Positions 47,896 through 57,898 of a stretch of DNA of 61,753 nucleotides are shown here, piece after piece. Source of the stretch: Acidobacteriota bacterium (GTDB lineage Bacteria; Acidobacteriota; Terriglobia; Acidiferrales; UBA7541); the NCBI GenBank assembly GCA_003225295.1, contig QHYZ01000086.1, positions 1-61,753 on the forward strand. The letters are read 5' to 3'. A program made the translations under genes and the position numbers. Under the pieces are notes generated by a model. It was given only the letters and a program-made list of their open reading frames with translations, had not been told where the DNA came from and made no database searches. Each line of letters opens with the position of its first letter. The first letter of the stretch is position 1.

Positions 47896-50652
47896 ATGTC
47901 ACTGCTACGAAACATATCAGACGGATTGCGATGGCTGTTCCGAAAGGAACGGGTCACCCAGGAGCTGGACGAAGAATTAAACGGCTTCCTGGAAATGGCA
48001 GCCGAAGAAAAGATGAAGCAGGGCATGGGCCGCAAGGATGCTCTTCGGGCGGTTCGATTGGAGCGAGGAAGCCTCGAAGTTACCAAGGAAATCGTCCACT
48101 CAGCCAGCTGGGAATCTTTTCTGGGGACGTGTTGGCGGGATTTGCGCTTCGCTCTCCGCATGCTCCGCAAATCGCCGGGCTTGATGTTCGCGGTCATACT
48201 ATCGCTAGGTATTGGTGTGGGAGCAAACACCGCAATCTTCAGCCTCGTCGATGCGGCGATCCTGAAACCTTTGCCGGTTGAGGACCCGGACTCGTTGCGA
48301 GTCATTGAGTGGAGCAACCCGGAGTTCCCCGAAGGAGTAAGCAACATAAACGGCGATTTCAATCAAATTTCCGGTGGTGGGGTCCAAGCATCTTCAGTAG
48401 GAGCGCATCTGTATCGTAAGTTGGCCCATGAGCAGACGGTTTTCGCAGCGCTAGTGGGAATCGCGGACTCGAACCCGGTCGGGATTGCCATCGATGCGCT
48501 CCCTGCCGAACAGGTGAGCCTGCAATACGTCAGTGACAACTTCTTTCAGGGCTTGGGGGTTTTGCCCGTTATTGGGCGGCCATTCCGCGCAGAGGAAGAC
48601 CGCGTCGGGCAAGAGCCACTGGTAGTCGTGAGCCATCGTTTCTGGGTCAGCCGACTTGGCGGCGCCGGAGACGCGTTAGACCGCAGCGTCCGCATCAACA
48701 ATGTGCCAGCTCGCATTGTTGGAGTGGCTCCGCCCGGATTCTTTGGTCTGAGGGCTGGGCAGTGGACTGACATTTACGCGCCGCTGGCAATGAGAGTTGC
48801 CTTTCAGCCTGGTCAGAGTGACGGCGCTCCGCGCGGCGAAGACGACAGTGATTGGTGGGTCCGTGAAATGGGCCGCCTGAAACCCGGCGTGTCGGAGACG
48901 GCCGCGAAGACGCAAATCGCTGGTCTGTTCCGTAGCCTCGCGGCTGAAGCCATGAACCTCGAACCGAAGAAGATTCCCGAACTGATCACTCTGTCCGGCC
49001 GCCGTGGCTTTGGTGCGCTCAACGCCAGAGATGCAAGCGCCCTGTGGATTCTGGTGCTGCTTGTTGGAGTGCTGCTGCTCATCGTCTGCGCCAACGTGGC
49101 CAATCTGCTGTTGTCCCGCTCCGTGGTTCGGCAACGCGAGTCGGCCGTGCGCCTGGCACTGGGAGCGACAAGAGCGCGGGTGTTCCGACAGCATTTGGTC
49201 GAGAGCGGAGTTTTGGCGCTTTTGGGAGGAGGAGCCGGTCTTGCATTCGGGAGTGTCCTGGCGCGAAGCATACATCTGGTCATTGAGTCTGGCCGCGACC
49301 CGAGCAGCATGTTTGACCTTCATCTCGACCTGCGGGTCTTAGGGTGCACCGGTGGGCTTTCGATCCTTACCGCACTTCTCTTTGGCTTGGCTCCGGCCGT
49401 TCAAGCTGCGCGCGCTGACCTTAATGACGCTCTCAAAGCACAGGTGGGGTCGGTGATGGGTGGCCGACTGAGGCTGCCGAAGCTCTTGGTTTCCTTGCAG
49501 ATCGCGTTATGCCTGACGGCTCTAGTCGCGGCTGGTTTGCTAGGCCGTTCACTAGAGAACCTCAGGTGGGTTGATATCGGGTTTGACCGGGAAAAGCTTG
49601 CATACGCATCCGTGAATCCCGGGCAAGCCGGATATTCGACAGAGCGCCTGGGACCCTATGTTGAGCGTGTCCGCCAGGAATTGGCCAGACTGCCCGGAGT
49701 CCTCCGAGTGAGTCCAGTTGAAGTGCGCTTGTTATCGGGCAACGGAAACTTGTCACGCGTCAGTGTTCCCGGACGCCCATCTTCGATCGAGAAGGGCGTT
49801 GTGGCGCCGACAGAGGCCGCCAATGTGAACAGCGTAGGAGACGGATTCTTCGAAACGCTGCGCATTCCTCTGATAGCTGGGAGGACGATTGAGCGGCGCG
49901 ACATTCGCCCAAATGCGGACGCAGTAGTCGTCGATGAACTTTTCACACGTCGGTTCTTCCCAAATGAGAATCCGTTGGGACGCCGCTTTGGATTCGACCC
50001 GAAGGACAGCAACCGGTACGAGATCGTCGGCGTCGTGCGCGACACTCTCTACAACAGCTTGCGCAGGGAACCGCTTCCGACGGTTTATGAACCTTATCTT
50101 CCCGATGTTAGAGACCCAATTCATTTCGCCATCCGCACAACGATGGATTCAGCCCGCCTGGCGCAAGCCGTCCGGGCCGTCGTTGCTTCCGTCGATCCGG
50201 CCGTGCCGCTGATTGAGTTTCACACGCAAAATGGTTTGATCGACCGACTACTTCGAACCGAGCGACTCTTGGCTTTGATGTCTGTAGCCTTTGGTCTCGT
50301 TGCGCTAATTCTCGCGGCGATCGGAATCGCTGGTGTACTGGCCTACGCAGTTGCTCGCCGAACAAACGAAATTGGAGTGCGAATGGCACTGGGTGCGACC
50401 GCGAGCGATGTGATTCGGATGGTGCTGCGCGACTCGCTTTGGATGGTAGGCGCTGGAATTCTCATCGGGTTTCCGTTCGCCTTCGCAATCGGGAAGCTGT
50501 TAAGGGCTATTCTTTTCCGGCTGGAGCCCTTAGATCCTTGGACGGCAACGGCAGCACTCTTCGCGCTGCTGGTGGTCACTCTCCTGGCATCTTGGCTACC
50601 CGCGCGCCGCGCGGTGTGTGTCGACCCGATAGTTGCCTTGCGCTACGAGTAA
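47896..50652 (+). CDS. ADOP-family orphan permease, second tandem copy
   Basis: A 918-residue protein that starts six bases after the first copy. Residues 1 to about 80 ([36 protein letters not shown]) are almost the same as in the first copy, at DNA level too. From the first helix on (KSPGLMFAVILSLGIGVGAN) the body belongs to a different ADOP subgroup. It keeps the two FtsX units (about 375-500 and 800-918) and ends in DPIVALRYE. A longer loop with many charged residues follows the first helix. Role unknown, presumably membrane-embedded with the first copy. Confidence 0.92.
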   Translation: MSLLRNISDGLRWLFRKERVTQELDEELNGFLEMAAEEKMKQGMGRKDALRAVRLERGSLEVTKEIVHSASWESFLGTCWRDLRFALRMLRKSPGLMFAVILSLGIGVGANTAIFSLVDAAILKPLPVEDPDSLRVIEWSNPEFPEGVSNINGDFNQISGGGVQASSVGAHLYRKLAHEQTVFAALVGIADSNPVGIAIDALPAEQVSLQYVSDNFFQGLGVLPVIGRPFRAEEDRVGQEPLVVVSHRFWVSRLGGAGDALDRSVRINNVPARIVGVAPPGFFGLRAGQWTDIYAPLAMRVAFQPGQSDGAPRGEDDSDWWVREMGRLKPGVSETAAKTQIAGLFRSLAAEAMNLEPKKIPELITLSGRRGFGALNARDASALWILVLLVGVLLLIVCANVANLLLSRSVVRQRESAVRLALGATRARVFRQHLVESGVLALLGGGAGLAFGSVLARSIHLVIESGRDPSSMFDLHLDLRVLGCTGGLSILTALLFGLAPAVQAARADLNDALKAQVGSVMGGRLRLPKLLVSLQIALCLTALVAAGLLGRSLENLRWVDIGFDREKLAYASVNPGQAGYSTERLGPYVERVRQELARLPGVLRVSPVEVRLLSGNGNLSRVSVPGRPSSIEKGVVAPTEAANVNSVGDGFFETLRIPLIAGRTIERRDIRPNADAVVVDELFTRRFFPNENPLGRRFGFDPKDSNRYEIVGVVRDTLYNSLRREPLPTVYEPYLPDVRDPIHFAIRTTMDSARLAQAVRAVVASVDPAVPLIEFHTQNGLIDRLLRTERLLALMSVAFGLVALILAAIGIAGVLAYAVARRTNEIGVRMALGATASDVIRMVLRDSLWMVGAGILIGFPFAFAIGKLLRAILFRLEPLDPWTATAALFALLVVTLLASWLPARRAVCVDPIVALRYE

Positions 50653-50767
50653 ATCATGGCTCTCAGAGAGCCTCAACGAAAGATGAAAATGGGCCCGAGA
50701 TGGCGTAGCGTTTGTGCAGCCGGGTCGGCGACAGAGGCCGACTTACTCTGGCGCCCGCAGCGCCCGC

Positions 50768-50905
50768 ATACGAGTAAATCATGTCACTGTCACTGCTGCG
50801 AAGCCTATCGGACGGATTGCCATGGCTGTTCCGAAAGGAACGGGTCACCAGGAGCTGGACGAAGAAGTAAACGGCTTCCTGAATGGTGCGCCCCGAGGTC
50901 TCAAG
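50768..50905 (+). pseudogene. Stump of a third ADOP permease
   Basis: CATACGAGTAAATCATG at 50766-50782 repeats the stop-to-start junction found at the end of the second copy (TACGAGTAAATCATG, 50644-50658). From ATG at 50781 the DNA matches the first 110 bases of the ADOP genes: LLRSLSDGLPWLFRKERVT, then a missing C shifts the frame to a stop at 50868-50870. Out of phase it continues QELDEEVNGFLNG and is lost by about 50905. It also carries a TCACTG duplication. So one further permease gene was deleted and only its junctions remain. Confidence 0.85.
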
Positions 50906-51065
50906 AATTTCGCTTGACAGTAAGAAAAAAGCCGCGCATATAGTTCGCGACACGAATTTAATGCCACCGTCGTTAGGCGTACGGTTTCCGAGAGCTCAAT
51001 CCAGGGGACAGCGAACGGTTGGAAATGAGTTGGCGCTCGACAATATAGTGCGAGACTAAAACTAA

Positions 51066-52283
51066 ATGAAGCGAATCGACTTTACGAATACTCAGGTGGC
51101 CTCGAGCCAAACAGCCCGAGACATCAACAGGGGTGTAGTCCTCAACCTCATCCGGCGGCGGCAGCCAATCTCACGAGCAGATCTGGCCCGGGTGTCGGGG
51201 CTTCAAAGGAGCACCGTTTCGCTGATCACCGAACAACTTATTCGTGAGCGCTGGGTGGTCCACGGGCCGATAGGGCGGCTGCCCCGAGGTCGCAGACCTA
51301 CCTTCCTCAGACTGAATGACCGGAGAGCGATCCTGGTGGCGGACCTTCGACCGCAGCAAACCAGGGTAGGCCTTGCCGACGTCAATGGCAATTTTCTCTC
51401 CCAGGAGACCATGCCCACGACGAACGACCCCCGCGCTACTGCTCAAGGTCTTGCCGCAAGAATTCGTCGCTTGATGGAGGTGCATCCCCATCTGCTTTTT
51501 GAGGGCGTGGGAATCAGCTTGCCGGGGCGCATCAGCGAGAAGACTCAGCACGTCATTTTCGCCCCGAATCTAGGGTGGCCGGATTTCGATTTGAAAGGCG
51601 CAATCGAACGAGCCACGGGCGTGCGGGTGGAGCTGGAAAACGCAGCGAATGCCTGTGCGCTCGCCGAAGTATGGTTCGGCCACACCGAGAAGATTCGCGA
51701 CTTCGTGGTCGTAACCGTCTCGGAGGGAATTGGTACCGGTGTTTTTCTGAACGGACAGCTGGTCCGCGGACGTACGGGAATGGCGGGAGAATTTGGCCAT
51801 GTCCCGCTTGATCCCAGCGGACCCTCCTGCGCTTGTGGTGGCAAGGGATGTTGGGAGGTTTACGGCTCGAATCGAGCGGCGTTGCGTTACTACCAGGAAT
51901 CGAGCGCTACCCAGCAGGAGTTGAGTTTTCAGGATTTGCTGGCATTGGCCCAGTCAGGAGATGCGCTGGCGCTCAAAGCATTGGAAAAGATGTTTCAGGC
52001 TATCGGCAGAGGCATGCGGATGATTGTCACCGGATTGGCACCGGAAGAAATTGTGGTTGTCGGGGAGCTGACTCGTCAATGGCGCCGGTTCGGTTCGCTG
52101 ATTGAAAAGGAAGTGGGAATGGGTTTTCTTGCGGGGCGGCCACCTCGGGTCAGACCGGTCGAAGGGGAAATGGCGCGTCTCCGGGGCACGGTGGCACTCG
52201 TGCTTCAAAAACATTTCGGACCTTCGGCAGGTGCACGGGAGAAAGAACACGAAAGTTCCCTTCAGGGTAAGGCCATCGCGTAG
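51066..52283 (+). CDS. ROK-family transcriptional repressor
   Basis: A 405-residue protein with an N-terminal winged helix (SRADLARVSGLQRSTVSLITEQLI, about 37-59) and a ROK sugar-kinase-like domain (about 85-390). The ROK zinc site is complete: GEFGHVPLD (H245) and CACGGKGCWE (C255, C257, C262). The catalytic Asp expected in ENDAN is an alanine here (ENAANACALAE, A193), so sugar phosphorylation is unlikely and a NagC/XylR-type repressor role fits. It lies 78 bases upstream of a TonB-dependent receptor, which it may control in response to a sugar or sugar derivative (inference). Confidence 0.9.
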   Translation: MKRIDFTNTQVASSQTARDINRGVVLNLIRRRQPISRADLARVSGLQRSTVSLITEQLIRERWVVHGPIGRLPRGRRPTFLRLNDRRAILVADLRPQQTRVGLADVNGNFLSQETMPTTNDPRATAQGLAARIRRLMEVHPHLLFEGVGISLPGRISEKTQHVIFAPNLGWPDFDLKGAIERATGVRVELENAANACALAEVWFGHTEKIRDFVVVTVSEGIGTGVFLNGQLVRGRTGMAGEFGHVPLDPSGPSCACGGKGCWEVYGSNRAALRYYQESSATQQELSFQDLLALAQSGDALALKALEKMFQAIGRGMRMIVTGLAPEEIVVVGELTRQWRRFGSLIEKEVGMGFLAGRPPRVRPVEGEMARLRGTVALVLQKHFGPSAGAREKEHESSLQGKAIA

Positions 52284-52361
52284 TTAAGGGTTCTAGCCGG
52301 CAAAGTGGCGGGGTGCCACGGCGCTTGGATCGATTAAATCACTGGGTGGAGGGGGGGCGTC

Positions 52362-55300
52362 ATGTGTGGACGGCCGGTGGTTTGCAATGCGGATGTTTTT
52401 TGCAGGAAAAACAAGCTCTGGAAGTTTATTTGCGCAGTGCTGTTGATGGCATTGTGCCTTTTCCCCCGCGCGGCGAAATCGCAAATACTGTATGGATCCT
52501 TGACGGGAAACGTTGCTGACCCTTCGAACGCGGTCCTGCCGGGAGCGCGGGTGGAAGCGCTCAACACGGCAACCGGCGTGTCGCGTCAGACAACGACCGA
52601 CTCGGCTGGCGTCTATCGGTTCGCTGAACTGCAACCGGGCATCTACAAAGTGACGGTATCGGCGACGAACTTTGGTGTTTTGGTGGCGGAAAATGTGCGC
52701 GTCGATGCGAACACCACACAACGCGTGGACGTGCAACTTCGACTGATGCAACAGGTCGAAACTGTAAACGTGACCAGCGCCGCACCTTTGCTCCAGACTG
52801 ACCGCGCCGACGTGCATACGGACCTAGGTGCGAGAGAAATTACGGACCTGCCGCTCCTGGCTTCCAACGGCCGGAATTTCCAGTCGGCCTACCGCATCGT
52901 CCCCGGGGCCGGCTTGCTGGGAGAAAACAACTCGGCCGCGGGGAATCCCCAGCGGGCCATGACCACCAACGTCAACGGGCTGTCCATTAACAACAACAAC
53001 ACCCGCATTGACGGGGCTTCGGACACTTACACTTGGCTCCCGGCGAACGTCGCCTACATCCCCTCCTCAGACGCCATCGAATCGGTGAACGTGGTCACCA
53101 ACAATTTTGACGCCGAGCAAGGCCTGGCAGGCGGAGCGGCTACGACTGTGATTATTAGGTCAGGCACAAACGCCTTTCACGGGACCGCGTACGAGTACCA
53201 CACCGACAATGCGCTTCGCACGCGCAATTACTTCAGACCGACTGCCGTGCAACCCGTGAAGCCAAAGAATATCTTCAACCAGTATGGCGGCACGATTGGC
53301 GGTCCGATCAAGAAGGACCGGCTGTTCTTCTTCGGGTCCTATGAAGGCACCAAAATCCGGACAGCCGGTGGAGCCTCGCGGAGCGTCGCGCCTACCTCCA
53401 TCCGCAACGGCGATTTTTCATCGTTGATACCCGCTGGAACCAACTGCAACGTCACGCCCATGGCGGGATGCCTATACGACCCCAATACCGGAAATGCTGA
53501 CGGCACCGGTCGCACGGCTTTTCCGGGCAACATCATTCCGGCCAATCGGCTTGATCCCGCGGCGCTGAAAATGGCTTCCTTGATTCCAACACCCAATGTG
53601 GGTAATCCCAACGACCCAACGAATATCTCGAACAATTACATTCCGGTTGGAGCACCTCAGTACAATCTCAGCAGAATTGACACCAAGGCTAACTACGTGC
53701 CGAGCAAAAAGTCCATGGTGTTCGCCAGGTACAGCATTTCGCCTTCGTTTATCTTCGACCCGCCGGCTCTGGGAGCGGCGGGCGGCGACGCAACCGGCGG
53801 CGGACAGAATGGCAACGCGTTTAGCCGGGTCCAGAGCGTCGCGCTGGGAGGCAGCTATCAGCTAACTCCGGCCATGCTGTGGGATGTGAATGCCGGCTAC
53901 ACGCGGCTGCGCCTCAATGCGGAAGACACGGATATTAATACGAATTTCGGGCTCGACACCCTGCACATCCCAGGTACCAACGGAACCGACCACGCCTACG
54001 GTGGGATTCCCGCGTTCCAGATCTCAAGCTGGGCCAATCTCGGGAACGCCAACACCGGCAACCCCTTCATCTTCCGGGATAATCAATATGTGGCTAACTC
54101 GAACCTCGGCTGGACTAAGGGACGGCACGATCTGCGCTTCGGTCTGGAGTACTACCACAGCGGGATCAACCACTTCCAGCCCCAAGGCGGGACCTTTGGC
54201 ACGCCGCGCGGCACTTTTGGGTTTGACGGAAGCGTTACCGCTCTGAATGGCGGGCCGGGGGCGAATGCCTACAACAGCTTTGCCCAATTCTTGCTCGGCC
54301 TCCCGCAAAGGAATGGCAAGGTCGTCCAAAACATCAACCCGAACGCACTGCGGTTCACCACGTGGGCCTGGTATGCGCGGGACCGCTGGCAGGTGACTCC
54401 CAAGCTGACTTTCAGCTACGGCGTGCGGTGGGAATACTATCCCTTTGCAATTAGCGACCATACTGGCGTGAAGTTCTTTGATCCTACGTCGGGCAACGTT
54501 TTCATCGGGGGTCTTGGATCCGAGCCGCGGGACGATGGCGTTGACGTAGGACACGGTATGTTTGCCCCACGCTTCGGAATCGCTTACCGACTGCGGAGCA
54601 AGACCGTGATCCGCGCCGGTTACGGAATCAGCGTGGACCCCAACAACTTCCGGGCTCTGCGGGATACCTTCCCTAACATCACTAACATGGATTACCAGGG
54701 AAATTCAATCTTTCAGGCCCAATGCGGTTTCTTGGATCCCCCCACTAATAAAAAGCCAAAGCGGTGCAACTTCGCGCCGTCAGCAAGTCTCACGGGCACA
54801 AATGCCACTCTCGCTCCGTACCCGGGCCTGGCAACAGGGATAGCTCTCATACCTTTCATTGGGCTTGGCAATGGCGTGATTCGTCTACCGAACAACGTGG
54901 GGACAACCACCGTGGCCAACCCTTTCCATCGTGGGTATGCAGAGTCCTACAACCTGACCCTGCAGCATGAGTTCGCCGGTTGGGTGGCTGAGGCAGGCTA
55001 CGTGGGAACCCGCGGGATTCGCATCCCCTTGGGTCTCAACATTAACCCCGCGCCCATCGGCGGCGGAAACGGGGGACGCCTGCTGAATCGAAATCCTGCG
55101 GTCTGCCCGACCGCCAACTGCTGGGGAGACATCAACGCCGTGACACCCTTCAAGGTCACCTACTACGATTCGCTGCAGACGCGATTGACACGCCGGTTGA
55201 GCGCGGGATCGGAAGTCGGCATCGTTTACACATTCTCCAAAGCCATTGATTTTGGCGAAAACGAGGGAGCGGTGTTCCATCCGTTTCCAGGCAATTGGGG

Positions 55301-55952
55301 GGATAACAAGGCGCTCGCGAGCTTTGACCGCCCGCACAATTTCCAAAGCTACGGTGTTTATGAGTTGCCTTTCGGCCGCAACAAGCGCTGGGCACAGCAC
55401 GGCATAGGAAACATCCTCGCTGGCGGTTGGCAATTGAACTGGATTCTGAGCCGTTACAGCGGCATTCCTCTCACCATCACTTCCAACGTCAATTCGTCCA
55501 ACGCCCTCGGAAGCACGAACACGCCCGATCTTGTTGGCCCGATCGTGATACTGGGAAATGTAGAGGGGCAAGATGCGACCGGCAAGTTTGTGAGCTGTGC
55601 CCTCACGAGCACCTCCTGCCAGTATTTCCAGACGAGTTCGTTCGCAGCGGTCCCATCCGCTCAATTGCGTTACGGCACCGCCGGACGCAACATCCTTCGA
55701 GGGCCCGGCTTCTTTGACTTGGATACCGGCCTTTTGCGAAACTTCCCGATCACCGAGCGGGTGAAATTTCAATTCCGCCTGGACGCATTCGCCGCGACCA
55801 ATACGCCAAATTTTGGCAACCCGAACACGAATATTTCGAATCCTAACTTCGGGGTCATCACCAGCACGGCAAGCGGACCTCAGTTTTCTAGCGAGGCCGG
55901 CAACCTCACCGGCCAGCGCACCTTCTGGTTTTCGGGGAAGGTCATCTTCTAG
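52362..55952 (+). CDS. TonB-dependent receptor with carboxypeptidase-regulatory N-domain (Oar-like)
   Basis: A 1196-residue outer-membrane protein behind a very purine-rich GGAGGGGGGG. Its signal peptide has an unusual Cys-containing start (MCGRPVVCNADVFCRKNK) before the hydrophobic core FICAVLLMALCLFPRA. Then come the carboxypeptidase-regulatory domain (GSLTGNVADPSNAVLPGARV, about 47-130), a plug (ITDLPLLASNGRNF, LSINNNNTRIDGAS) and a barrel ending in TGQRTFWFSGKVIF. Same superfamily as the receptor at 37382 but clearly a different subgroup. It follows the ROK repressor and precedes the M28 peptidase, so a regulator, importer and hydrolase set is possible. Confidence 0.93.
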   Translation: MCGRPVVCNADVFCRKNKLWKFICAVLLMALCLFPRAAKSQILYGSLTGNVADPSNAVLPGARVEALNTATGVSRQTTTDSAGVYRFAELQPGIYKVTVSATNFGVLVAENVRVDANTTQRVDVQLRLMQQVETVNVTSAAPLLQTDRADVHTDLGAREITDLPLLASNGRNFQSAYRIVPGAGLLGENNSAAGNPQRAMTTNVNGLSINNNNTRIDGASDTYTWLPANVAYIPSSDAIESVNVVTNNFDAEQGLAGGAATTVIIRSGTNAFHGTAYEYHTDNALRTRNYFRPTAVQPVKPKNIFNQYGGTIGGPIKKDRLFFFGSYEGTKIRTAGGASRSVAPTSIRNGDFSSLIPAGTNCNVTPMAGCLYDPNTGNADGTGRTAFPGNIIPANRLDPAALKMASLIPTPNVGNPNDPTNISNNYIPVGAPQYNLSRIDTKANYVPSKKSMVFARYSISPSFIFDPPALGAAGGDATGGGQNGNAFSRVQSVALGGSYQLTPAMLWDVNAGYTRLRLNAEDTDINTNFGLDTLHIPGTNGTDHAYGGIPAFQISSWANLGNANTGNPFIFRDNQYVANSNLGWTKGRHDLRFGLEYYHSGINHFQPQGGTFGTPRGTFGFDGSVTALNGGPGANAYNSFAQFLLGLPQRNGKVVQNINPNALRFTTWAWYARDRWQVTPKLTFSYGVRWEYYPFAISDHTGVKFFDPTSGNVFIGGLGSEPRDDGVDVGHGMFAPRFGIAYRLRSKTVIRAGYGISVDPNNFRALRDTFPNITNMDYQGNSIFQAQCGFLDPPTNKKPKRCNFAPSASLTGTNATLAPYPGLATGIALIPFIGLGNGVIRLPNNVGTTTVANPFHRGYAESYNLTLQHEFAGWVAEAGYVGTRGIRIPLGLNINPAPIGGGNGGRLLNRNPAVCPTANCWGDINAVTPFKVTYYDSLQTRLTRRLSAGSEVGIVYTFSKAIDFGENEGAVFHPFPGNWGDNKALASFDRPHNFQSYGVYELPFGRNKRWAQHGIGNILAGGWQLNWILSRYSGIPLTITSNVNSSNALGSTNTPDLVGPIVILGNVEGQDATGKFVSCALTSTSCQYFQTSSFAAVPSAQLRYGTAGRNILRGPGFFDLDTGLLRNFPITERVKFQFRLDAFAATNTPNFGNPNTNISNPNFGVITSTASGPQFSSEAGNLTGQRTFWFSGKVIF

Positions 55953-56083
55953 GCAAATACAGGTCCCCCAACCGTTGAGTTGGAACAGGATATGGCTGCA
56001 TTGTCTCGGGGGACGCCGGAGCGTATATTGACCTGCGACCGGGCGATGCGAGTTGAAAACTTCCGAAGAATCTGGGAGGTACC

Positions 56084-57838
56084 GTGGCGAGACTGTGCGG
56101 ATGGGTGCTGTGCTTGGTACTGCTGGTGGCCATGCCGCTGCCTGCCGAGGCCCCGGGACTCTCCGAGATGTATGCGCAGATCCGCGCCGAAGAGACCAAC
56201 AATTCCAAGATCATGTGGATCATCCACGAGATCGCGGATGTGTATGGCGCACGCCTGACGGGCACAACGAACTTGAAGGCGGCAGACGATTGGGCCGTTG
56301 AGACGATGACCTCGTGGGGACTAGCGAACGCGCACCTGGAGCCGTGGACGTTCCAGCCGCCGGGTGCCGCGACGCCGGCGCCCGGTTGGGAAAACATGGA
56401 TCTCTTGGCGGAAGCCGTTACCCCGTTCCACGGGCAACTGATGGTGAAGCCGCTGGCGTGGACGCCCAGCACCAAGGGAATCGTGACGGCGCAAGTGGTG
56501 ATGGTGGATCCGCCGGGATTGGCGCCACCGACGGGTGGCGGATTTAACTTTTTTGGAGGCGCGCCGCCACCACCGGAACCGAAATGGGCAGCACCGCCCA
56601 TGCCGGCAGCAGCCAAGCCAGCGGAGCCGAAGCAGCCGACACCGGCGGAGCTTGACGCGTATTTGAATTCAGTGAAGGACCAAGTTCGCGGCGCGATCGT
56701 ATTCGTGGGAAAGCACGTGGAAGTGGCCGAGGAGATGAACCCAGCGCCGATGCGACGTTCCGAAGACGAATGGAAATCGCGATTCGATGCCAAGAACCCG
56801 CGCCCGTTCCGCTTTCCCGAACCTCCAAAGGTGCCGGAAGGGCAGTTGTCGCGCGCGGAAGTTTCGCGGCAGGTGGATCAGTTTCTTGTGGACAACGGTG
56901 CGCTGGCACGGATCAACGATGCGGGGCGCGCGCACGGAATCATCATCGCGCAACAAAACAGCACGTACGACTGGACCAGGGCGGTGCCTACGCTGGTGAT
57001 GCGCAATGAAGACTACGGACGAATCTCGCGGTTGTGTGGCGATGGGACGGCCGTGACATTGCGCGTCAATATTCAGAACAAGGAGTACCCCGAGGGGACG
57101 ACCGCTTATAACGCGATTGGAGAAATTCCCGGCACGGACAAGAAAGACGAGATCGTCATGCTAGGGGGCCATTACGACTCGTGGCATGACGCGACTGGAG
57201 CTACGGACAACGGCATCGGCTCCTCGATGATGCTGGAGGCCATACGGATTTTGTCGGCGCTGCATGTGAAACCGCGACGGACCATTCGCATTGCGCTGTG
57301 GAGCGGCGAAGAAGAAGGATTGCTCGGTTCGCTGGCGTACGTGCAGCAGCATTTTGGCAGTTTTGAAAACCAGAAGCCGGAGTACCCCAAACTGGATGCC
57401 TATTTCAACATCGATTCCGGCACGGGGAAGCCACGAGGCGCAGGGGTGTTTGGGCCGGCGGGGGCGGCTGACATGGTTCGCGAGGCGCTGATGCCATTTG
57501 CAGATTGGGGATTCATGGGAGCCGTGGCGAGCGACAGCCGGAGGACCGGCGGGACGGACAGCACGTCCTTTAACAACGCCGGATTGCCCGGAATTGGATT
57601 AGCACAGGATGCGTTTGATTATGGTTCGTTTACGCATCACACCAATCTGGACACCTATGAGCGAATTTATGAACAGGACGTCAGAGAAGGAGCTGTGGAA
57701 ATTGCCTCGGTCGTGTATTCGCTAGCGATGGCCGACCAGATGGTGCCGCGGTTCAAGCCCGAGGAGATGCCCAAGCCTGTTCCTGAACCTGGACCGGGAT
57801 CGCAGGCTGCGCCGGTGCGGCATGTTCCGGCGAAATGA
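56084..57838 (+). CDS. Exported M28-family zinc aminopeptidase with PA-type insertion
   Basis: A 584-residue protein starting at GTG with GGGAGGT five bases upstream; signal peptide about 1-21. The N-terminal lid/PA-like region (about 25-335) has a Pro/Ala/Gly-rich insertion (about 150-190). The M28 catalytic ligands are present: H363 and D365 (LGGHYDSWHD), bridging D375 (TDNG), E409/E410 (SGEEEG), D444 (NIDSG), and the final His in SFTHHTNLD. M28 enzymes trim amino acids or dipeptides from peptides. Convergent with the acylase gene, 60 bases apart. Confidence 0.93.
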   Translation: MARLCGWVLCLVLLVAMPLPAEAPGLSEMYAQIRAEETNNSKIMWIIHEIADVYGARLTGTTNLKAADDWAVETMTSWGLANAHLEPWTFQPPGAATPAPGWENMDLLAEAVTPFHGQLMVKPLAWTPSTKGIVTAQVVMVDPPGLAPPTGGGFNFFGGAPPPPEPKWAAPPMPAAAKPAEPKQPTPAELDAYLNSVKDQVRGAIVFVGKHVEVAEEMNPAPMRRSEDEWKSRFDAKNPRPFRFPEPPKVPEGQLSRAEVSRQVDQFLVDNGALARINDAGRAHGIIIAQQNSTYDWTRAVPTLVMRNEDYGRISRLCGDGTAVTLRVNIQNKEYPEGTTAYNAIGEIPGTDKKDEIVMLGGHYDSWHDATGATDNGIGSSMMLEAIRILSALHVKPRRTIRIALWSGEEEGLLGSLAYVQQHFGSFENQKPEYPKLDAYFNIDSGTGKPRGAGVFGPAGAADMVREALMPFADWGFMGAVASDSRRTGGTDSTSFNNAGLPGIGLAQDAFDYGSFTHHTNLDTYERIYEQDVREGAVEIASVVYSLAMADQMVPRFKPEEMPKPVPEPGPGSQAAPVRHVPAK

Positions 57839-57898
57839 AGCGCGACTCTTCCACAATTCGGTGGTGTCTCGACGGCGACCTGGAGAATAGCGGGAGAC

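Noticed and set aside
50656-50943. 95-codon frame after the second ADOP permease
   Set aside because: Its start is in the old intergenic junction and it reads through the third permease stump in the wrong frame.
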